Origin: Thermocatellispora tengchongensis
Lineage (GTDB): Bacteria; Actinomycetota; Actinomycetes; Streptosporangiales; Streptosporangiaceae
NCBI RefSeq assembly: GCF_014202315.1
Contig: NZ_JACHGN010000005.1
Coordinates: 481,227-545,226 of the forward strand
Length of the DNA: 64,000 nt
Direction: 5' to 3'
Part shown: one piece after another, positions 1-9,798 of the stretch
How positions within the stretch are numbered: position 1 is the first letter of the stretch
Layout: each line of letters opens with the position of its first letter
Notes under the pieces: generated by a model
Seen by the model: the letters and a program-made list of their open reading frames with translations, nothing else
What the model was told of the DNA's origin: nothing
The model's database searches: none
Translations under genes and position numbers: made by a program

Positions 1-155
1 ATCAGCTCGACGGCGCGTGCCCAGTCGCTCTCGGGCACCCCGCCGGAGTGGGAAAGGTGCGGCAGGCACGGCGCGTCCGAGCCGCCCGTGCCGTGCCCGG
101 CGCGGTCGTCACGCGGCAGGCGCGTCACGTCGCGCTCCTCGCGCACGTCGCCCAT
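1..155 (-). CDS. DHH-family phosphoesterase (NrnA-like), N-terminal fragment
   Basis: The first 51 codons of a minus-strand gene that runs off the left edge. Its ATG (153-155) shares one base with the rbfA stop (TGATG), so the two are translationally coupled. The readable peptide has a variable, low-complexity start and ends ESDWARAVEL. That is how actinobacterial DHH/DHHA1 oligoribonuclease / pAp-phosphatase proteins begin just before their first catalytic motif. A DHH phosphoesterase directly downstream of rbfA is the usual actinobacterial arrangement. The catalytic DHH residues lie outside the window, so the call rests on the short motif and on synteny. Confidence 0.55.
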   Translation of the reverse strand, partial: MGDVREERDVTRLPRDDRAGHGTGGSDAPCLPHLSHSGGVPESDWARAVEL

Positions 156-643
156 CACGTCGCGGAGTGTCCCGCCCGGTCGGACGACGAGGACGGCCCC
201 GCCTCGGGCTCCTCCTCGTCGGCCTCCCCGCCCGGCCTGCGGTAGGGGTCGGCGTCGCCGGCGTGCTTGGCGCCCTCGGCCCGCCGCGCGATCTCGGCGT
301 CGCGCGCCTTGGCCTCGGCCAGCAGGTCGTCGATGTGCTTGGCGCTGTCGGGGAGCGGGTCGTGGGTGAACGTCAGCGTCGGGGTGTGCCGCAGGCCGGT
401 CTGCCTGCCCACCTCGGAGCGGATGATGCCCTTGGCGCTCTCCAGGGCGGCCGCGCTGTCGGCCCGCTCGGCGTCGGAGCCGAACACGGTGTAGAACACC
501 GTGGCGTCGCGCAGGTCGGCCGTGATCCTGGCGTCGGTCACGGTGACGAAGCCCAGGCGCGGGTCCTTGATCCTGCGCTCCAGCATCTCCGCCACGACCT
601 GCTGGATCCGGTCGGCAAGCTTACGTGCTCGCGCGGCGTCCAT
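155..643 (-). CDS. rbfA: ribosome-binding factor A
   Basis: Codes for 162 aa. RbfA is a small KH-fold protein that binds the free 30S subunit and assists late 16S rRNA 5'-end maturation, especially in the cold. The N-terminus starts with the expected helix ([14 protein letters not shown]), followed by the conserved [11 protein letters not shown] segment and the [12 protein letters not shown] strand. The last ~35 residues form an acidic, Glu/Ser-rich tail, a common actinobacterial extension. It is the penultimate readable gene of the minus-strand rimP-nusA-ylxR-infB-DUF503-rbfA block and is coupled to the next gene through TGATG. Confidence 0.96.
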   Translation of the reverse strand: MDAARARKLADRIQQVVAEMLERRIKDPRLGFVTVTDARITADLRDATVFYTVFGSDAERADSAAALESAKGIIRSEVGRQTGLRHTPTLTFTHDPLPDSAKHIDDLLAEAKARDAEIARRAEGAKHAGDADPYRRPGGEADEEEPEAGPSSSSDRAGHSAT

Positions 644-709
644 ATCGTCCCCCTCCTAGCGGATCGGACGACCGGCGCGGGAGGGCGGCTCCCGCGCCGG
701 TCGCCATGG

Positions 710-1009
710 TCAATCCTCGTCCTCGTTGTAGAGCCGCTGCCGGGCGGACAGCACTTCGATCTCCGGCCGGAAGGCGACAAGCCGCTCGCAGGCCTGCAGC
801 ACCTCGCCGCAGTTGGCCGCGGTCGCGGAGACGACCGCGATCCCGATCTGCGCACGGCGGTGCAGGTCGAGGTGGCCGGTCTCGGCGACGGCGACCGCCG
901 GATACTTCCGCTGCACCTCGGCGATGATCGGCCGCACCACGGAGCGCTTCTGCTTCAGCGAACGGACGTCGCCGAGCATGATGTCCAAAGTCAGGGCACC
1001 GACATACAT
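710..1009 (-). CDS. DUF503 (YlxP-like) protein
   Basis: A 99-aa protein starting MYVGALTLDI with the typical SLKQKRSVV motif (residues ~17-25) and the GHLDLHRRAQIGIAVVS segment of DUF503 proteins. The family is small, soluble and alpha/beta. In Bacillus and actinobacteria it almost always lies between infB and rbfA, and a role in ribosome assembly or translation is suspected rather than proven. The gene sits 81 nt after infB and 66 nt before rbfA on the same strand, so it is probably part of the same transcript. Confidence 0.9.
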   Translation of the reverse strand: MYVGALTLDIMLGDVRSLKQKRSVVRPIIAEVQRKYPAVAVAETGHLDLHRRAQIGIAVVSATAANCGEVLQACERLVAFRPEIEVLSARQRLYNEDED

Positions 1010-1090
1010 GGCATGGTACGCCGCGCCGGGCGCTCCCCTCCTCCGCCCGCACGCCCGTCTCGGGGCGCGCGGGCGGAGGGGTCAGGAGCG

Positions 1091-4000
1091 TCAGGCCCGC
1101 GGCTTCTCCCGCATCTCGAACGTCTCGATGACGTCGTCGATCTTGATGTCGTTGTAGCCGATCCCGATACCGCACTCGAAGCCCTCGCGGACCTCGGTGG
1201 CGTCGTCCTTGAAGCGGCGCAGGGACGACACGGTGAGGTTGTCGGCGATGACGACACCGTCGCGGATGAGCCGCGCCTTGCTGTTGCGCACGATCGTGCC
1301 CGAGCGGACCAGACAGCCGGCGACGTTGCCGATCCTCGGCACCTTGAAGACCTCGCGGACTTCGGCGGTGCCCATCTGGACCTCTTCGAACTCCGGCTTC
1401 AGCATGCCCTTCAGGGCCGCCTCGACCTCTTCGATCGCCTGGTAGATGACCGAGTAGTAGCGGATGTCCACGCCCTCGCGCTCGGCGAGGTCGCGGGCCC
1501 GCACCTCGGGCCGGACGTTGAAGCCGATGATCACCGCGTTGTCGTCGGCGATCGCCAGGTTGACGTCGTACTCGGTGATGGCACCGACGGCGCGGTGCAG
1601 CACCCGGAGGCTGACCTCCTCGCCGACGTCGATCTTGAGCAGCGCGTCCTCAAGGGCCTCCACCGAACCGGAGACGTCACCCTTGATGATGAGCTTGAGC
1701 TCGTTGACCTGGCCCTTCTCCATGTCCTTGAAGAGCTCTTCCAGGCTGCGCCTGCGGCCGGACTTGGCCATGTCGGCCGTACGCTGGCGGGCCGCCCGCT
1801 GCTGGGCGATCTGCCGCGCCATCCGGTCGTCGGGCACCACGATGAAGTTGTCGCCGGCGCTCGGCACCGCGGTGAGGCCCATGACCAGGACCGGCCGCGA
1901 CGGGTCGGCCTCGGCCACCGCCTCGCCGTTGTCGTCGAGCATCGCCCGGACGCGGCCGAACGCCTCGCCACAGACGATCGAGTCGCCGACCCGCAGCGTG
2001 CCGCGCTGCACCAGCACGGTCGCCACCGGGCCGCGGCCCTTGTCGAGGTGGGCCTCGATCGCGATGCCCTGGGCGTCCATCGACGGGTTGGCCCGCAGGT
2101 CCAGCTCGGCGTCGGCGGTGAGCAGGATGGCCTCGAGGAGGTCCTCGATGCCGACCCCGTTCTTGGCCGAGATGTCGACGAACAGCGTGGAGCCGCCGTA
2201 CTCCTCGGCCACCAGGCCGTACTCGGTGAGCTGGGCGCGCACCTTGTTCGGGTCGGCGCCCTCCTTGTCGATCTTGTTGACCGCGACCACGACCGGCACC
2301 CCGGCCGCCTGGGCGTGGTTGAGCGCCTCGATGGTCTGCGGCTTCACGCCGTCGTCGGCCGCCACCACCAGCACGGCGATGTCGGTGGACTGGGCGCCTC
2401 GGGCACGCATGGCGGTGAACGCCTCGTGACCCGGGGTGTCGATGAAGGTGATGCGCCGCTCCTCGCCCTCGTGGTCGGTGACCACCTGGTAGGCACCGAT
2501 GTGCTGGGTGATGCCACCGGCCTCGCGGGCCACGACGTTGGTGTTGCGGATCGCGTCGAGCAGCTTGGTCTTACCGTGGTCGACGTGACCCATGACGGTC
2601 ACCACCGGCGGACGCGGCGCGAGGTCGGCCTCGTCGCCCTCGTCCTCGCCGAACTCGATGTCGAAGGACTCGAGAAGCTCGCGGTCCTCCTCCTCCGGGC
2701 TGACGACCTGGATCACGTAGTCGAGCTCGGCGCCCAGAAGCTGCAGGGTGTCCTCGTTCACCGACTGCGTGGCGGTCACCATCTCGCCGAGGTGCAGCAT
2801 GATCTGCACCAGCGACGCCGGGTTCGCGCCGATCTTGTCGGCGAAGTCGGACAGCGACGCGCCGCGGGGCAGGCGGATCGTCTGACCGCCGCCGCGCGGG
2901 ACCTGCACGCCACCGATCGCCGGGGCCTGCATGTTGTCGAACTCCTGGCGCCTCTGCCGCTTCGACTTGCGCCCGCGGGCCGGACGGCCGCCGGGACGGC
3001 CGAACGCGCCGGCCGTGCCGCCGCCGCGGCCCCTGCCGCCGCCACCGGGACGGCCGGCGAAGCCGCCGCCGCCACCGGGAGCACCGGTGCCGGTGCGGGT
3101 GCCGGCGCCGCCGCCGGGACGACCGGCGAAGCCGCCGCCACCGCCGCCACCGGGACGACCGCCACCGCCGCCGCCCGGACGGCCGCCGCCACCGGGACGG
3201 CCACCGCCGCCACCGCCGCCGGCCCGGCCGCCGGGAGCACCGGGGCCGCCGGAGACGGGACGCTGGGGCATCATCATCGGGTTCGGCCGCGGGCCGCCGG
3301 GACGCGGACCGCCCGCACCGGGACCCGGACGCGGGCCGGCGGGGCCGGGACCCGGACGGGGACCGGCGGGACCGGGACGCGGACCCGCGGCGCCGGGAGC
3401 GCCGCTGCGCCCGCCGGGCGGACGCGGGATCGCGCCGTCGCGGGGACCCTGGCCGCCGTCGCGCCGGGGCTCGCGGGTGCCGGGGCCGCCGTCGCGCGGG
3501 CCGCCGTCACGGCCGCCCGGACGCGGCGGACGGGGCTGGCCCATGCCGCTGGCGTTGGACGAGAACGGGTTGTTGCCCGGACGCGGGCCGCGGGGACCCG
3601 GACGCGGGCCGGGCCGCGGGCCGCGCTCGCCGCCGGGAGCCGGCGCGGGCGCCGACGGGCCCTGACCGGTGTGGCCGTGGCCGGTGCCCGGACCCTGCTG
3701 GCCGGCGGGACGCGGCGGCGCGGGGCGCGGACCCGGACGCGGGCCCGGCTGCGGCGCCGGCCGCGGCGTGGGACGCGGGGCCTCGTCGCGGGCGGGCCGC
3801 TGCTGCGGGGCGCCCTGCGGAGGCTGCTGCTGGGGCTGGGGCTGCGGCTGCGGGCCGTGCGGCATGGGCACGGGCGGACGCGGAGCCGCGCCGGAAGGGC
3901 CGGGACGCGGACCCGGCCTGGGCCCCGGCTTGGGGATGTTGGTCGGCGCCGGAGCGCCGTTGCCGGCCTGCTGCTGACCGCCGCCAGGCCGGGGGGCCGC

Positions 4001-4198
4001 CCGATGGGACGACCTGGATCGGTCGGACGAGCCCTTCGACCCGCCCGAGAAAGCTTCGGTGAGCTTGCGGACCACCGGCGCCTCGATGGTCGAGGACGCC
4101 GAACGCACGAACTCGCCCATCTCCTGGAGCTTGGCCATCACGACCTTGCTCTCTACGCCGAACTCCTTGGCGAGCTCGTAGACCCGGACCTTCGCCAC
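1091..4198 (-). CDS. infB: translation initiation factor IF-2
   Basis: Codes for 1035 aa. IF-2 is the GTPase that brings fMet-tRNA to the 30S subunit and promotes subunit joining. The N-terminus ([17 protein letters not shown]) is an IF2_N module. Residues ~55-415 form a huge Pro/Gly/Arg-rich low-complexity linker, and a second IF2_N-like module follows near residues 440-490. The GTPase domain shows GHVDHGKT (~534-541), DTPGHE (~586) and NKID (~639). Domains II-IV, including the fMet-tRNA-binding C-terminus, are intact. The linker makes the protein longer than E. coli IF-2 (890 aa), as is usual in actinomycetes. The long open frame on the opposite strand is an artefact of this GC-rich linker. 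Confidence 0.98.
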   Translation of the reverse strand: MAKVRVYELAKEFGVESKVVMAKLQEMGEFVRSASSTIEAPVVRKLTEAFSGGSKGSSDRSRSSHRAAPRPGGGQQQAGNGAPAPTNIPKPGPRPGPRPGPSGAAPRPPVPMPHGPQPQPQPQQQPPQGAPQQRPARDEAPRPTPRPAPQPGPRPGPRPAPPRPAGQQGPGTGHGHTGQGPSAPAPAPGGERGPRPGPRPGPRGPRPGNNPFSSNASGMGQPRPPRPGGRDGGPRDGGPGTREPRRDGGQGPRDGAIPRPPGGRSGAPGAAGPRPGPAGPRPGPGPAGPRPGPGAGGPRPGGPRPNPMMMPQRPVSGGPGAPGGRAGGGGGGGRPGGGGRPGGGGGGRPGGGGGGGFAGRPGGGAGTRTGTGAPGGGGGFAGRPGGGGRGRGGGTAGAFGRPGGRPARGRKSKRQRRQEFDNMQAPAIGGVQVPRGGGQTIRLPRGASLSDFADKIGANPASLVQIMLHLGEMVTATQSVNEDTLQLLGAELDYVIQVVSPEEEDRELLESFDIEFGEDEGDEADLAPRPPVVTVMGHVDHGKTKLLDAIRNTNVVAREAGGITQHIGAYQVVTDHEGEERRITFIDTPGHEAFTAMRARGAQSTDIAVLVVAADDGVKPQTIEALNHAQAAGVPVVVAVNKIDKEGADPNKVRAQLTEYGLVAEEYGGSTLFVDISAKNGVGIEDLLEAILLTADAELDLRANPSMDAQGIAIEAHLDKGRGPVATVLVQRGTLRVGDSIVCGEAFGRVRAMLDDNGEAVAEADPSRPVLVMGLTAVPSAGDNFIVVPDDRMARQIAQQRAARQRTADMAKSGRRRSLEELFKDMEKGQVNELKLIIKGDVSGSVEALEDALLKIDVGEEVSLRVLHRAVGAITEYDVNLAIADDNAVIIGFNVRPEVRARDLAEREGVDIRYYSVIYQAIEEVEAALKGMLKPEFEEVQMGTAEVREVFKVPRIGNVAGCLVRSGTIVRNSKARLIRDGVVIADNLTVSSLRRFKDDATEVREGFECGIGIGYNDIKIDDVIETFEMREKPRA

Positions 4199-4342
4199 TG
4201 CACTCCCTTACTCGGCCCGGGAGGCTCGCAGTGCCGCCGGACCGTCGTTACCTAGACGTGTTCATCGCCGCATGCTCATCAGGCGCTCATCGCTATCTGA
4301 CCCGCCCATCAACTCGGCGTCCTACATGACAGTTGGCAACCT

Positions 4343-4648
4343 TCACCCGGCACCTCCATCTTCGGCACGCTCCTCCAGGTGAGCCCGCACCGGCGTCGTG
4401 TCAAGCGGTCCCTGGGCGCGGAATGCGCGCGGGAACGCTCGACGGCGCTCGGCGAGCTCCAGACAGCCGAGGGCGGGATGCAGCGATGCACCCCGGCCCG
4501 GCAGCCGTCCTCGCAGGTCGGGGACGATAACGCCCTCGATCGCCACCAGGCGGAGCAGCTCGGACTTGACCGTGCGAACTCGGCAGCCCACGCAGGTTCT
4601 CAGCGGGACCGCCTGACCACCATATTCCAGCTTACCTTGTGGACGCAT
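4343..4648 (-). CDS. ylxR: YlxR (DUF448/RnpM-type) RNA-binding protein
   Basis: A 101-aa protein with the diagnostic motif LRTCVGCR followed by LLRL and the [12 protein letters not shown] segment, in which Gly-Arg-Gly and the nearby basic residues form the RNA-binding face. YlxR proteins lie between nusA and infB; in Bacillus one member (RnpM) modulates RNase P. The proposed ATG (4648) overlaps the nusA stop by 17 nt, which suggests coupling. No strong ribosome-binding site precedes that ATG, so the exact start is uncertain. The C-terminal ~25 residues are poorly conserved. Confidence 0.9.
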   Translation of the reverse strand: MRPQGKLEYGGQAVPLRTCVGCRVRTVKSELLRLVAIEGVIVPDLRGRLPGRGASLHPALGCLELAERRRAFPRAFRAQGPLDTTPVRAHLEERAEDGGAG

Positions 4649-5636
4649 CTACGGGACCGGCGGCATCTCCGAGCATGGTGTCGGGACGGATGTCGATCCG
4701 CCACCCCGTGAGCCGCGCCGCGAGACGGGCGTTCTGCCCCTCTTTGCCGATCGCCAGCGAGAGCTGGTAATCGGGCACGGTCACCCTGGCCACGCGGGCC
4801 TCGGCGTCCACGACGTCGACATGGGAAACACGCGCCGGCGACAGGGCATTCCCGACGAACTCCGCGGGGTCCTCGGACCAGTCGATGATGTCGATTTTCT
4901 CGCCGTGAAGCTCGGTCATGACGTTACGGACTCGTGATCCCATGGGCCCGATGCACGCGCCCTTGGCGTTGACCCCGGAGCGCCGCGACCGCACGGCGAT
5001 CTTGGTCCGGTGGCCGGCCTCGCGCGCGATGGCGGCGATCTCGACCGTGCCGTCGGCGATCTCGGGGACCTCCAGCGCGAACAGCTTCTTCACCAGGCCC
5101 GGGTGGGTGCGCGAGAGCGTGACCGACGGCCCCTTGGGCCCCTTCTTCACCTGCACGACGTAGCACCTGATGCGCTCGCCGTGGGTGTAGTCCTCGCCCG
5201 GCACCTGCTCGTTGTGCGGCAGCACCGCCTCGATCTTGCCCAAATCGACCAGCACCACGCGCGGGTCCTTGCCCTGCTGGATGATGCCCGCGACCAGCTC
5301 GCCCTCGCGGCTGGCGAACTCGCCGAAGTTGACCTCGTCCTCGGCGTCGCGGAGCTGCTGCAGGATCACCTGCTTGGCGGTGGTCGCCGCGATGCGGCTG
5401 AAGTTGCCCGGGGTGTCGTCGTACTCCCTGACCACCTCGCCGTCCTCGCCCACCTCGGCGGCCCAGATCGTGACGTGCCCGGTCGTGCGGTCCAGCTCGG
5501 CGCGGGCCTTGGGCGCGGCGCCCTCGGTGCGGAAGTACGCGATGAGCAGGGCGTCCTCGATGGCCTTGACGACCAGGTCGAAGGAGATGTCCTTCTCGCG
5601 CTCCAGGCTGCGCAGAACGCTCATGTCGATGTCCAC
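4632..5636 (-). CDS. nusA: transcription termination/antitermination factor NusA
   Basis: Codes for 334 aa. NusA binds RNA polymerase and nascent RNA and controls pausing, Rho-dependent termination and rRNA antitermination. The order is the NusA N-terminal RNAP-binding domain (residues 1-~125, starting [17 protein letters not shown]), an S1 domain ([10 protein letters not shown]...VVLVDLGK, ~130-200), then KH1 and KH2 (ending [20 protein letters not shown] and LTGWRIDI). The length matches short actinobacterial NusA, which lacks the acidic C-terminal repeats of E. coli. It follows rimP by 12 nt, a fixed actinobacterial pair. Confidence 0.97.
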   Translation of the reverse strand: MDIDMSVLRSLEREKDISFDLVVKAIEDALLIAYFRTEGAAPKARAELDRTTGHVTIWAAEVGEDGEVVREYDDTPGNFSRIAATTAKQVILQQLRDAEDEVNFGEFASREGELVAGIIQQGKDPRVVLVDLGKIEAVLPHNEQVPGEDYTHGERIRCYVVQVKKGPKGPSVTLSRTHPGLVKKLFALEVPEIADGTVEIAAIAREAGHRTKIAVRSRRSGVNAKGACIGPMGSRVRNVMTELHGEKIDIIDWSEDPAEFVGNALSPARVSHVDVVDAEARVARVTVPDYQLSLAIGKEGQNARLAARLTGWRIDIRPDTMLGDAAGPVDASTR

Positions 5637-5648
5637 GAGGCTCCCCCC

Positions 5649-6176
5649 TTAGCCCTCGTCGCCGTCTTCGGCGTCTTCGCCGGCGTCGGCGTCGCCGCCG
5701 AGGTCGCCGCCGTCGTCGATGCGGCGGAACTCGACCTGCACCCGGCCGCGGGTGAGGTCCTGATGGTCGAAGCGGCGCGGCCCGCCGGGGACGTCGAGCT
5801 CCACGCCGGTCTCGTCGGCCGAGAGCACCCGGCCCTCGACGGTGGTGCCGTCGGCGAGGTCGGCCTTGACGAGGCGCCCGGCCGCGCGGCGCCAGTGGCG
5901 CGGCTCGGTCAGCGGCCGGTCCACGCCGGGCGAGGTGACCTCCAGCATGTACGGCGCCTGCCCCATCGCGTCCTCGGCGTCGAGCGCCTTGGAGACCGCC
6001 TGGCTCACGTCGGCGATGTCGTCGAGGCTCACCCCGCCGTCGCGGTCCACGATGACGCGCAGCACCCGTCTCTTGCCCGCCGGGGTGACCGTGACGTCCT
6101 CCAGATCGAGTCCCTCCGCGGCGATCACCGGTTCGAGGAGCTTCACCAGGCGGTCACGGGACGCATCCCTTCCCAT
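5649..6176 (-). CDS. rimP: ribosome maturation factor RimP
   Basis: Codes for 175 aa and is needed for 30S maturation. The N-terminal alpha/beta domain contains LEDVTVTPAGKRRVLRV and VDRDGGVSLDDIADVSQAVS. The Sm-like C-terminal domain begins near YMLEVTSPGVDRPL and continues to the acidic tail (residues ~155-175, Asp/Glu/Gly-rich). A strong AGGAGG ribosome-binding site lies five bases before the ATG at 6176. This is the first gene of the minus-strand translation block, so the promoter of the operon should lie in 6177-6471. Confidence 0.95.
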   Translation of the reverse strand: MGRDASRDRLVKLLEPVIAAEGLDLEDVTVTPAGKRRVLRVIVDRDGGVSLDDIADVSQAVSKALDAEDAMGQAPYMLEVTSPGVDRPLTEPRHWRRAAGRLVKADLADGTTVEGRVLSADETGVELDVPGGPRRFDHQDLTRGRVQVEFRRIDDGGDLGGDADAGEDAEDGDEG

Positions 6177-6471
6177 GCCGACCTCCTATTTGTCACGATC
6201 TCAACCGGGCGCACCTCGCCCATGCGGTTAACCAGCCTATCCACACCCAGGCACGGAAAGAGCGCCTTGCGCGCGGCGAGCCCGGCACGGCCGCCACACG
6301 TGCCCAACACCGTACGCGCGAGGCGTCCGACACGAGCGCCGGGCGCGGCGGATCGGGGCGGCGCGGGCCGTACGATGCTATGACCGCCGAAGGCCGCGCC
6401 GGACCACTTTCCCGGCGCCGCCGGGACGCGCGCCATCGCCCCGCCGTCGCCGCGAAGGGAGGCCCCGCACC

Positions 6472-7284
6472 GTGCGCCAGCCCCACAGCCGCCGCACACC
6501 GCGCCCCGGCCCCACCCCTCCCACCCCGGCACCCGGCGCCAGGCCCACCCCCGGCACGCCCGGCCCTCACTCGGCACACCCCGGCCCTCACTCCGCACAC
6601 CCCGGCCCTCACTCGGCACCCCCTGGCCTCGCCGGCCCCGGTCTGGCACCGCCCCACCCGAACCCGGCGGAGCGCGCCCCCGCGCGTCCGGACCCGGACC
6701 CGGCCTGGGGCGGCCGGACGCGGGCCGGGCTGAGCCGGCGCGCCGTGCTGGCCCGGGGCGGGGCGCTCGGCGCCGTGGGGGCCTTCGCGACGGTTGCGCT
6801 CGCCGGGTGCGGCGGCCCGGACGATGCCGACGACGCCCCGGCCGAGCCCCGGCGTCCCGACCCCGAGACCGAGCTGCTGCGCTCGCTGGTGGCCGGCAAG
6901 GCCGAGACCGTCGCCCTGTACTCCGCCGCCATCGCGGCCGGCGAGACGCCCGGCGAGGAGCTGCGCCCGTACCTGGAGCGGCACCAGGCCCACCTGACCG
7001 AGCTCAAGCGCCGCCTGCCCCCGGGAGTCGCGGCGCCCACCGGTGCGGCCACCCCCACCACGGCCACTCCCGCGCCCTCGGCGTCACCTCACCCGTCGGG
7101 GTCGCCCTCGGCCACGCCCTCCGGGCAGGCCGTGTCGCTGAGCCGGCTGCGGCAGGTGGAGCGCGAGTCCGCCGCGGCGCGGGCCGAGCAGCTTCAGTCG
7201 GCCTCACCGGCGCTGGCCCAGCTCCTGGCGTCCATCGGGGCGTGCGAGGCCGCCCACGCCGTGGCCCTGGCGAGGCTGTCGTGA
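6472..7284 (+). CDS. TAT-type ferritin-like lipoprotein
   Basis: Codes for 270 aa from a GTG at 6472 preceded by GAAGGGAGG. Residues 1-~85 are a Pro/Gly/His-rich segment, part of which is a 21-bp tandem repeat. A twin-arginine stretch (LSRRAVLARGG) then leads into a hydrophobic core and a lipobox VALAGC (Cys ~113). The mature part has two long helices (LLRSLVAGKAETVALYSAAI near the start, LRQVERESAAARAEQL near the end) separated by a Thr/Pro/Ser spacer, which suggests a ferritin-like helical bundle. Its stop overlaps the next gene by 4 nt. The 85-residue n-region is much longer than usual, and no other start codon is available closer to the twin arginines. Function unknown. Confidence 0.7.
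   Translation: MRQPHSRRTPRPGPTPPTPAPGARPTPGTPGPHSAHPGPHSAHPGPHSAPPGLAGPGLAPPHPNPAERAPARPDPDPAWGGRTRAGLSRRAVLARGGALGAVGAFATVALAGCGGPDDADDAPAEPRRPDPETELLRSLVAGKAETVALYSAAIAAGETPGEELRPYLERHQAHLTELKRRLPPGVAAPTGAATPTTATPAPSASPHPSGSPSATPSGQAVSLSRLRQVERESAAARAEQLQSASPALAQLLASIGACEAAHAVALARLS
6559..6621. repeat. 3 x 21-bp tandem repeat
   Basis: Three consecutive 21-bp units (6559-6579, 6580-6600, 6601-6621) beginning CCCGGCCCTCACT and differing at one or two bases. In the frame of the lipoprotein they encode the heptapeptide PGPHSAH. The unit length keeps the frame, so copy-number change would only alter the length of the N-terminal extension. Confidence 0.9.
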
Positions 7285-7880
7285 CCGGCTCCTACCCCGG
7301 CGCACAGGCCGCCGCGTACGGCCCTGTGGCCGCGCGTGCGGGCACGCCGTCGGGCCCCGCGGCAAAGGACACCGAGGGCCCCGTCAAGACGCTGGACGGG
7401 CTCATGAAGGCGCTGGCGGCCGAGCACGCGGCGGTGTTCGCCTACGCCCTCATCGCCGCCCGCGCCACCGGGGCGCGCAAGGCCGCGGCCACCGCCGCGT
7501 ACAACGCGCACCGGGGCAGGCGCGACCAGCTCCGCGGCCTGATCAGAGCCCGCGGCGGCACCCCGGCCGAGCCCGAGGCGTCGTACGCCCTGCCGTTCAC
7601 CCCGCGCGACTCCACCGAGGGGGCCCGCCTGGCGGCGCTCGTCGAGGACGGCGTGACGGCCGTCTACCTGGAGCTCGCCGCCTGCGACGACCCGGCGACC
7701 AGGCGCACCGCCGCACTGGCCATGCAGGAGGCCGCCGCCCGCGCGTACGGCTTCCGCCCCACCATCGCCGCCTTGCCCGGCTTCCCGGGGCCCGACCCCG
7801 AGGCCACCGCCACGACGCCCGGCCCGACGGCCACGCTGAGCACGCCGAGTACGCCGAGCACGACGGCCACCCCGAGCTGA
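7281..7880 (+). CDS. DUF4439 ferritin-like protein
   Basis: A 199-aa protein from a GTG at 7281 that overlaps the upstream stop (GTGA), so the two genes are translationally coupled. After ~35 variable residues comes a four-helix ferritin-like domain: LMKALAAEHAAVFAYALIAAR (helix 1, with E and H), AYNAHRGRRDQLRGLI (helix 2), LAALVEDGVTAVYLELAA (helix 3) and RRTAALAMQEAAARAYGF (helix 4). The C-terminus is a Thr/Pro/Ser tail. DUF4439 proteins are commonly found between rimP and proS in actinomycetes. The Glu/His pattern would permit metal binding, but no activity is established. Confidence 0.85.
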   Translation: MTGSYPGAQAAAYGPVAARAGTPSGPAAKDTEGPVKTLDGLMKALAAEHAAVFAYALIAARATGARKAAATAAYNAHRGRRDQLRGLIRARGGTPAEPEASYALPFTPRDSTEGARLAALVEDGVTAVYLELAACDDPATRRTAALAMQEAAARAYGFRPTIAALPGFPGPDPEATATTPGPTATLSTPSTPSTTATPS

Positions 7881-7978
7881 CCCCGGGCGGCGCCTGGCGG
7901 CCACCGCTCAAGGTGCGGCCCCTCCCCGGGCCGGCTCGACGCCGGCCGGGGACGGAAGCGCCGGACGACGCGGGAGGA

Positions 7979-9730
7979 TCAGGCGGCCGTTACCCCGCAG
8001 GCGGCGGCCACCAGCGCGGGGGCCTCGGCCAGCGGGATCTCCTCCTTGGTGCCGGCGGCGCGGTCGCGCAGCTCGGCGACGCCCTGGGCCAGGCCGCGGC
8101 CGATCACCACGACGGTGGGCATGCCCAGCAGCTCGGAGTCCTTGAACTTGACGCCCGGCGAGACGCCCGGACGGTCGTCCACCAGCACGCGCAGACCCAT
8201 GGCCTCCAGCTTGGCGGCCAGGTCGAGGGCGACCTCGATCTGGTTGTCCTTGCCGGTGCCGACGATGTGGACGTCGGCGGGGGCGACCTCGCGCGGCCAG
8301 ACCAGGCCCAGCTCGTCGTGGCGCTGCTCGGCGATCACGGCGACGGCGCGGGAGACGCCGATGCCGTAGGAGCCCATGGTGACCCGGATCGGCTTGCCGT
8401 CGGGGCCGAGGGCGTCGAGCTCGGCGGCGTCGGCGTACTTGCGGCCGAGCTGGAAGATGTGCCCGATCTCGATGCCGCGGTCGATCGACAGCGCCGAGCC
8501 GCAGCGCGGGCAGGAGTCGCCGGCGCGGACCTCGGCGGCCTCGATGGTGCCGTCGGGGACGAAGTCGCGCCCGGCCACGACGTTGGCGGCGTGCTTGCCC
8601 GGCTCGTTGGCGCCGGTCACCCACGAGGTGCCGGTGACGACACGCGGATCGACGAGGTAGGTGATGCCGAGGTCCTTGAGCACCTGCGGGCCGATGTAGC
8701 CGCGCACCAGGCCCGGGTGGCGCTCGAAGTCGGCGGCCTCGAAGATCTCCGGTACGCCCGGGGCGAGCGCGGCCTCAAGCCGCTTGAAGTCGACCTCGCG
8801 GTCGCCGGGCACCCCGATGACCAGCACCTCGGTCTTGTCGGAGCCCGGAGTGCGCACCTTGACCACGATGTTCTTCAGCGTGTCGGCGGCGGTGACGCCG
8901 AGCCCGAAGTGCTCGTTGACGTGCGCGACCAGGGTCTCGATGGTCGGGGTGTCGGGGGTGTCGAGCACCTGGAGCGGCGGGTGCTCGGCGGTGACGGCCG
9001 GGGGCGCCGGGGTGGTCACGGCCTCGGCGTTGGCGGCGTAGCCGCAGGTGTGGCAGGCGACGAAGGTGTCCTCGCCGGTCGGGGTCGGGGCCAGGAACTC
9101 CTCCGACGCCGAGCCGCCCATGGCGCCGGACATGGCGAAGCAGATCTTGTAGTCGATGCCGAGCCGGTCGAAGATCCGGATGTACGCCTCGCGGTGCTGC
9201 TCGTAGGAGCGCTTGAGCCCGTCGTCGTCCAGGTCGAAGGAGTAGGAGTCCTTCATCACGAACTCGCGCCCGCGCAGGATGCCCGCCCGCGGCCGGGCCT
9301 CGTCGCGGTACTTGGTCTGGATCTGGTAGAGCGTGACCGGGAAGTCCTTGTAGGAGGACAGCTCGCCCTTCACCATGCCGGTGAACATCTCCTCGTGCGT
9401 CGGGCCGAGGAGGTAGTCGGCGCCCTTGCGGTCCTGGAGCCGGAACAGCGTGTCGCCGTACTCGGTCCAGCGGCCGGTGGCCTCGTAGTACTCGCGCGGC
9501 AGCAGGGCCGGGAACAGGACCTCCTGCGCGCCCATGCGGTCCATCTCCTCGCGGACCACGCGGGTCACGTTCTCCAGGACCATCTTGCCGAGCGGGAGCC
9601 AGGAGTAGATCCCGGGCGCGACCCTGCGCACGTAGCCCGCGCGGACGAGGAGCTTGTGGCTGGGGACCTCCGCGTCTGCCGGGTCGTCCCGCAGGGTGCG
9701 AAGAAACAACGACGACATGCGCAGCAGCAC
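7979..9730 (-). CDS. proS: prolyl-tRNA synthetase
   Basis: A bacterial-type class II ProRS of ~583 aa that charges tRNA-Pro. Motif 2 ([16 protein letters not shown]) is near residue 140. The editing INS domain lies between ~190 and ~400. Motif 3 (GSYGIGVSR) is near 450, and the anticodon-binding domain follows to the C-terminus. I prefer the GTG at 9730, since GGGAG lies six bases upstream. A TTG two codons earlier and an ATG at 9718 (MSSLFLRTL) are alternatives that add or remove only a few residues. It converges with the DUF4439 gene and is followed upstream by a membrane-protein gene on the same strand. Confidence 0.97.
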   Translation of the reverse strand: MLLRMSSLFLRTLRDDPADAEVPSHKLLVRAGYVRRVAPGIYSWLPLGKMVLENVTRVVREEMDRMGAQEVLFPALLPREYYEATGRWTEYGDTLFRLQDRKGADYLLGPTHEEMFTGMVKGELSSYKDFPVTLYQIQTKYRDEARPRAGILRGREFVMKDSYSFDLDDDGLKRSYEQHREAYIRIFDRLGIDYKICFAMSGAMGGSASEEFLAPTPTGEDTFVACHTCGYAANAEAVTTPAPPAVTAEHPPLQVLDTPDTPTIETLVAHVNEHFGLGVTAADTLKNIVVKVRTPGSDKTEVLVIGVPGDREVDFKRLEAALAPGVPEIFEAADFERHPGLVRGYIGPQVLKDLGITYLVDPRVVTGTSWVTGANEPGKHAANVVAGRDFVPDGTIEAAEVRAGDSCPRCGSALSIDRGIEIGHIFQLGRKYADAAELDALGPDGKPIRVTMGSYGIGVSRAVAVIAEQRHDELGLVWPREVAPADVHIVGTGKDNQIEVALDLAAKLEAMGLRVLVDDRPGVSPGVKFKDSELLGMPTVVVIGRGLAQGVAELRDRAAGTKEEIPLAEAPALVAAACGVTAA

Positions 9731-9798
9731 GGCCAACTCCCTGCTTGGAACCGATCGGAACAGCCCGTCAAGGGCTTGAAAGACTTACAGGCTATCGG

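Noticed and set aside
17-4255. A 1412-codon open frame on the plus strand opposite infB and rbfA
   Set aside because: It is a shadow of the GC-rich IF-2 linker and conserved minus-strand genes; the translation is low-complexity Arg/Gly/Ala without family features, and the minus-strand genes are certain.
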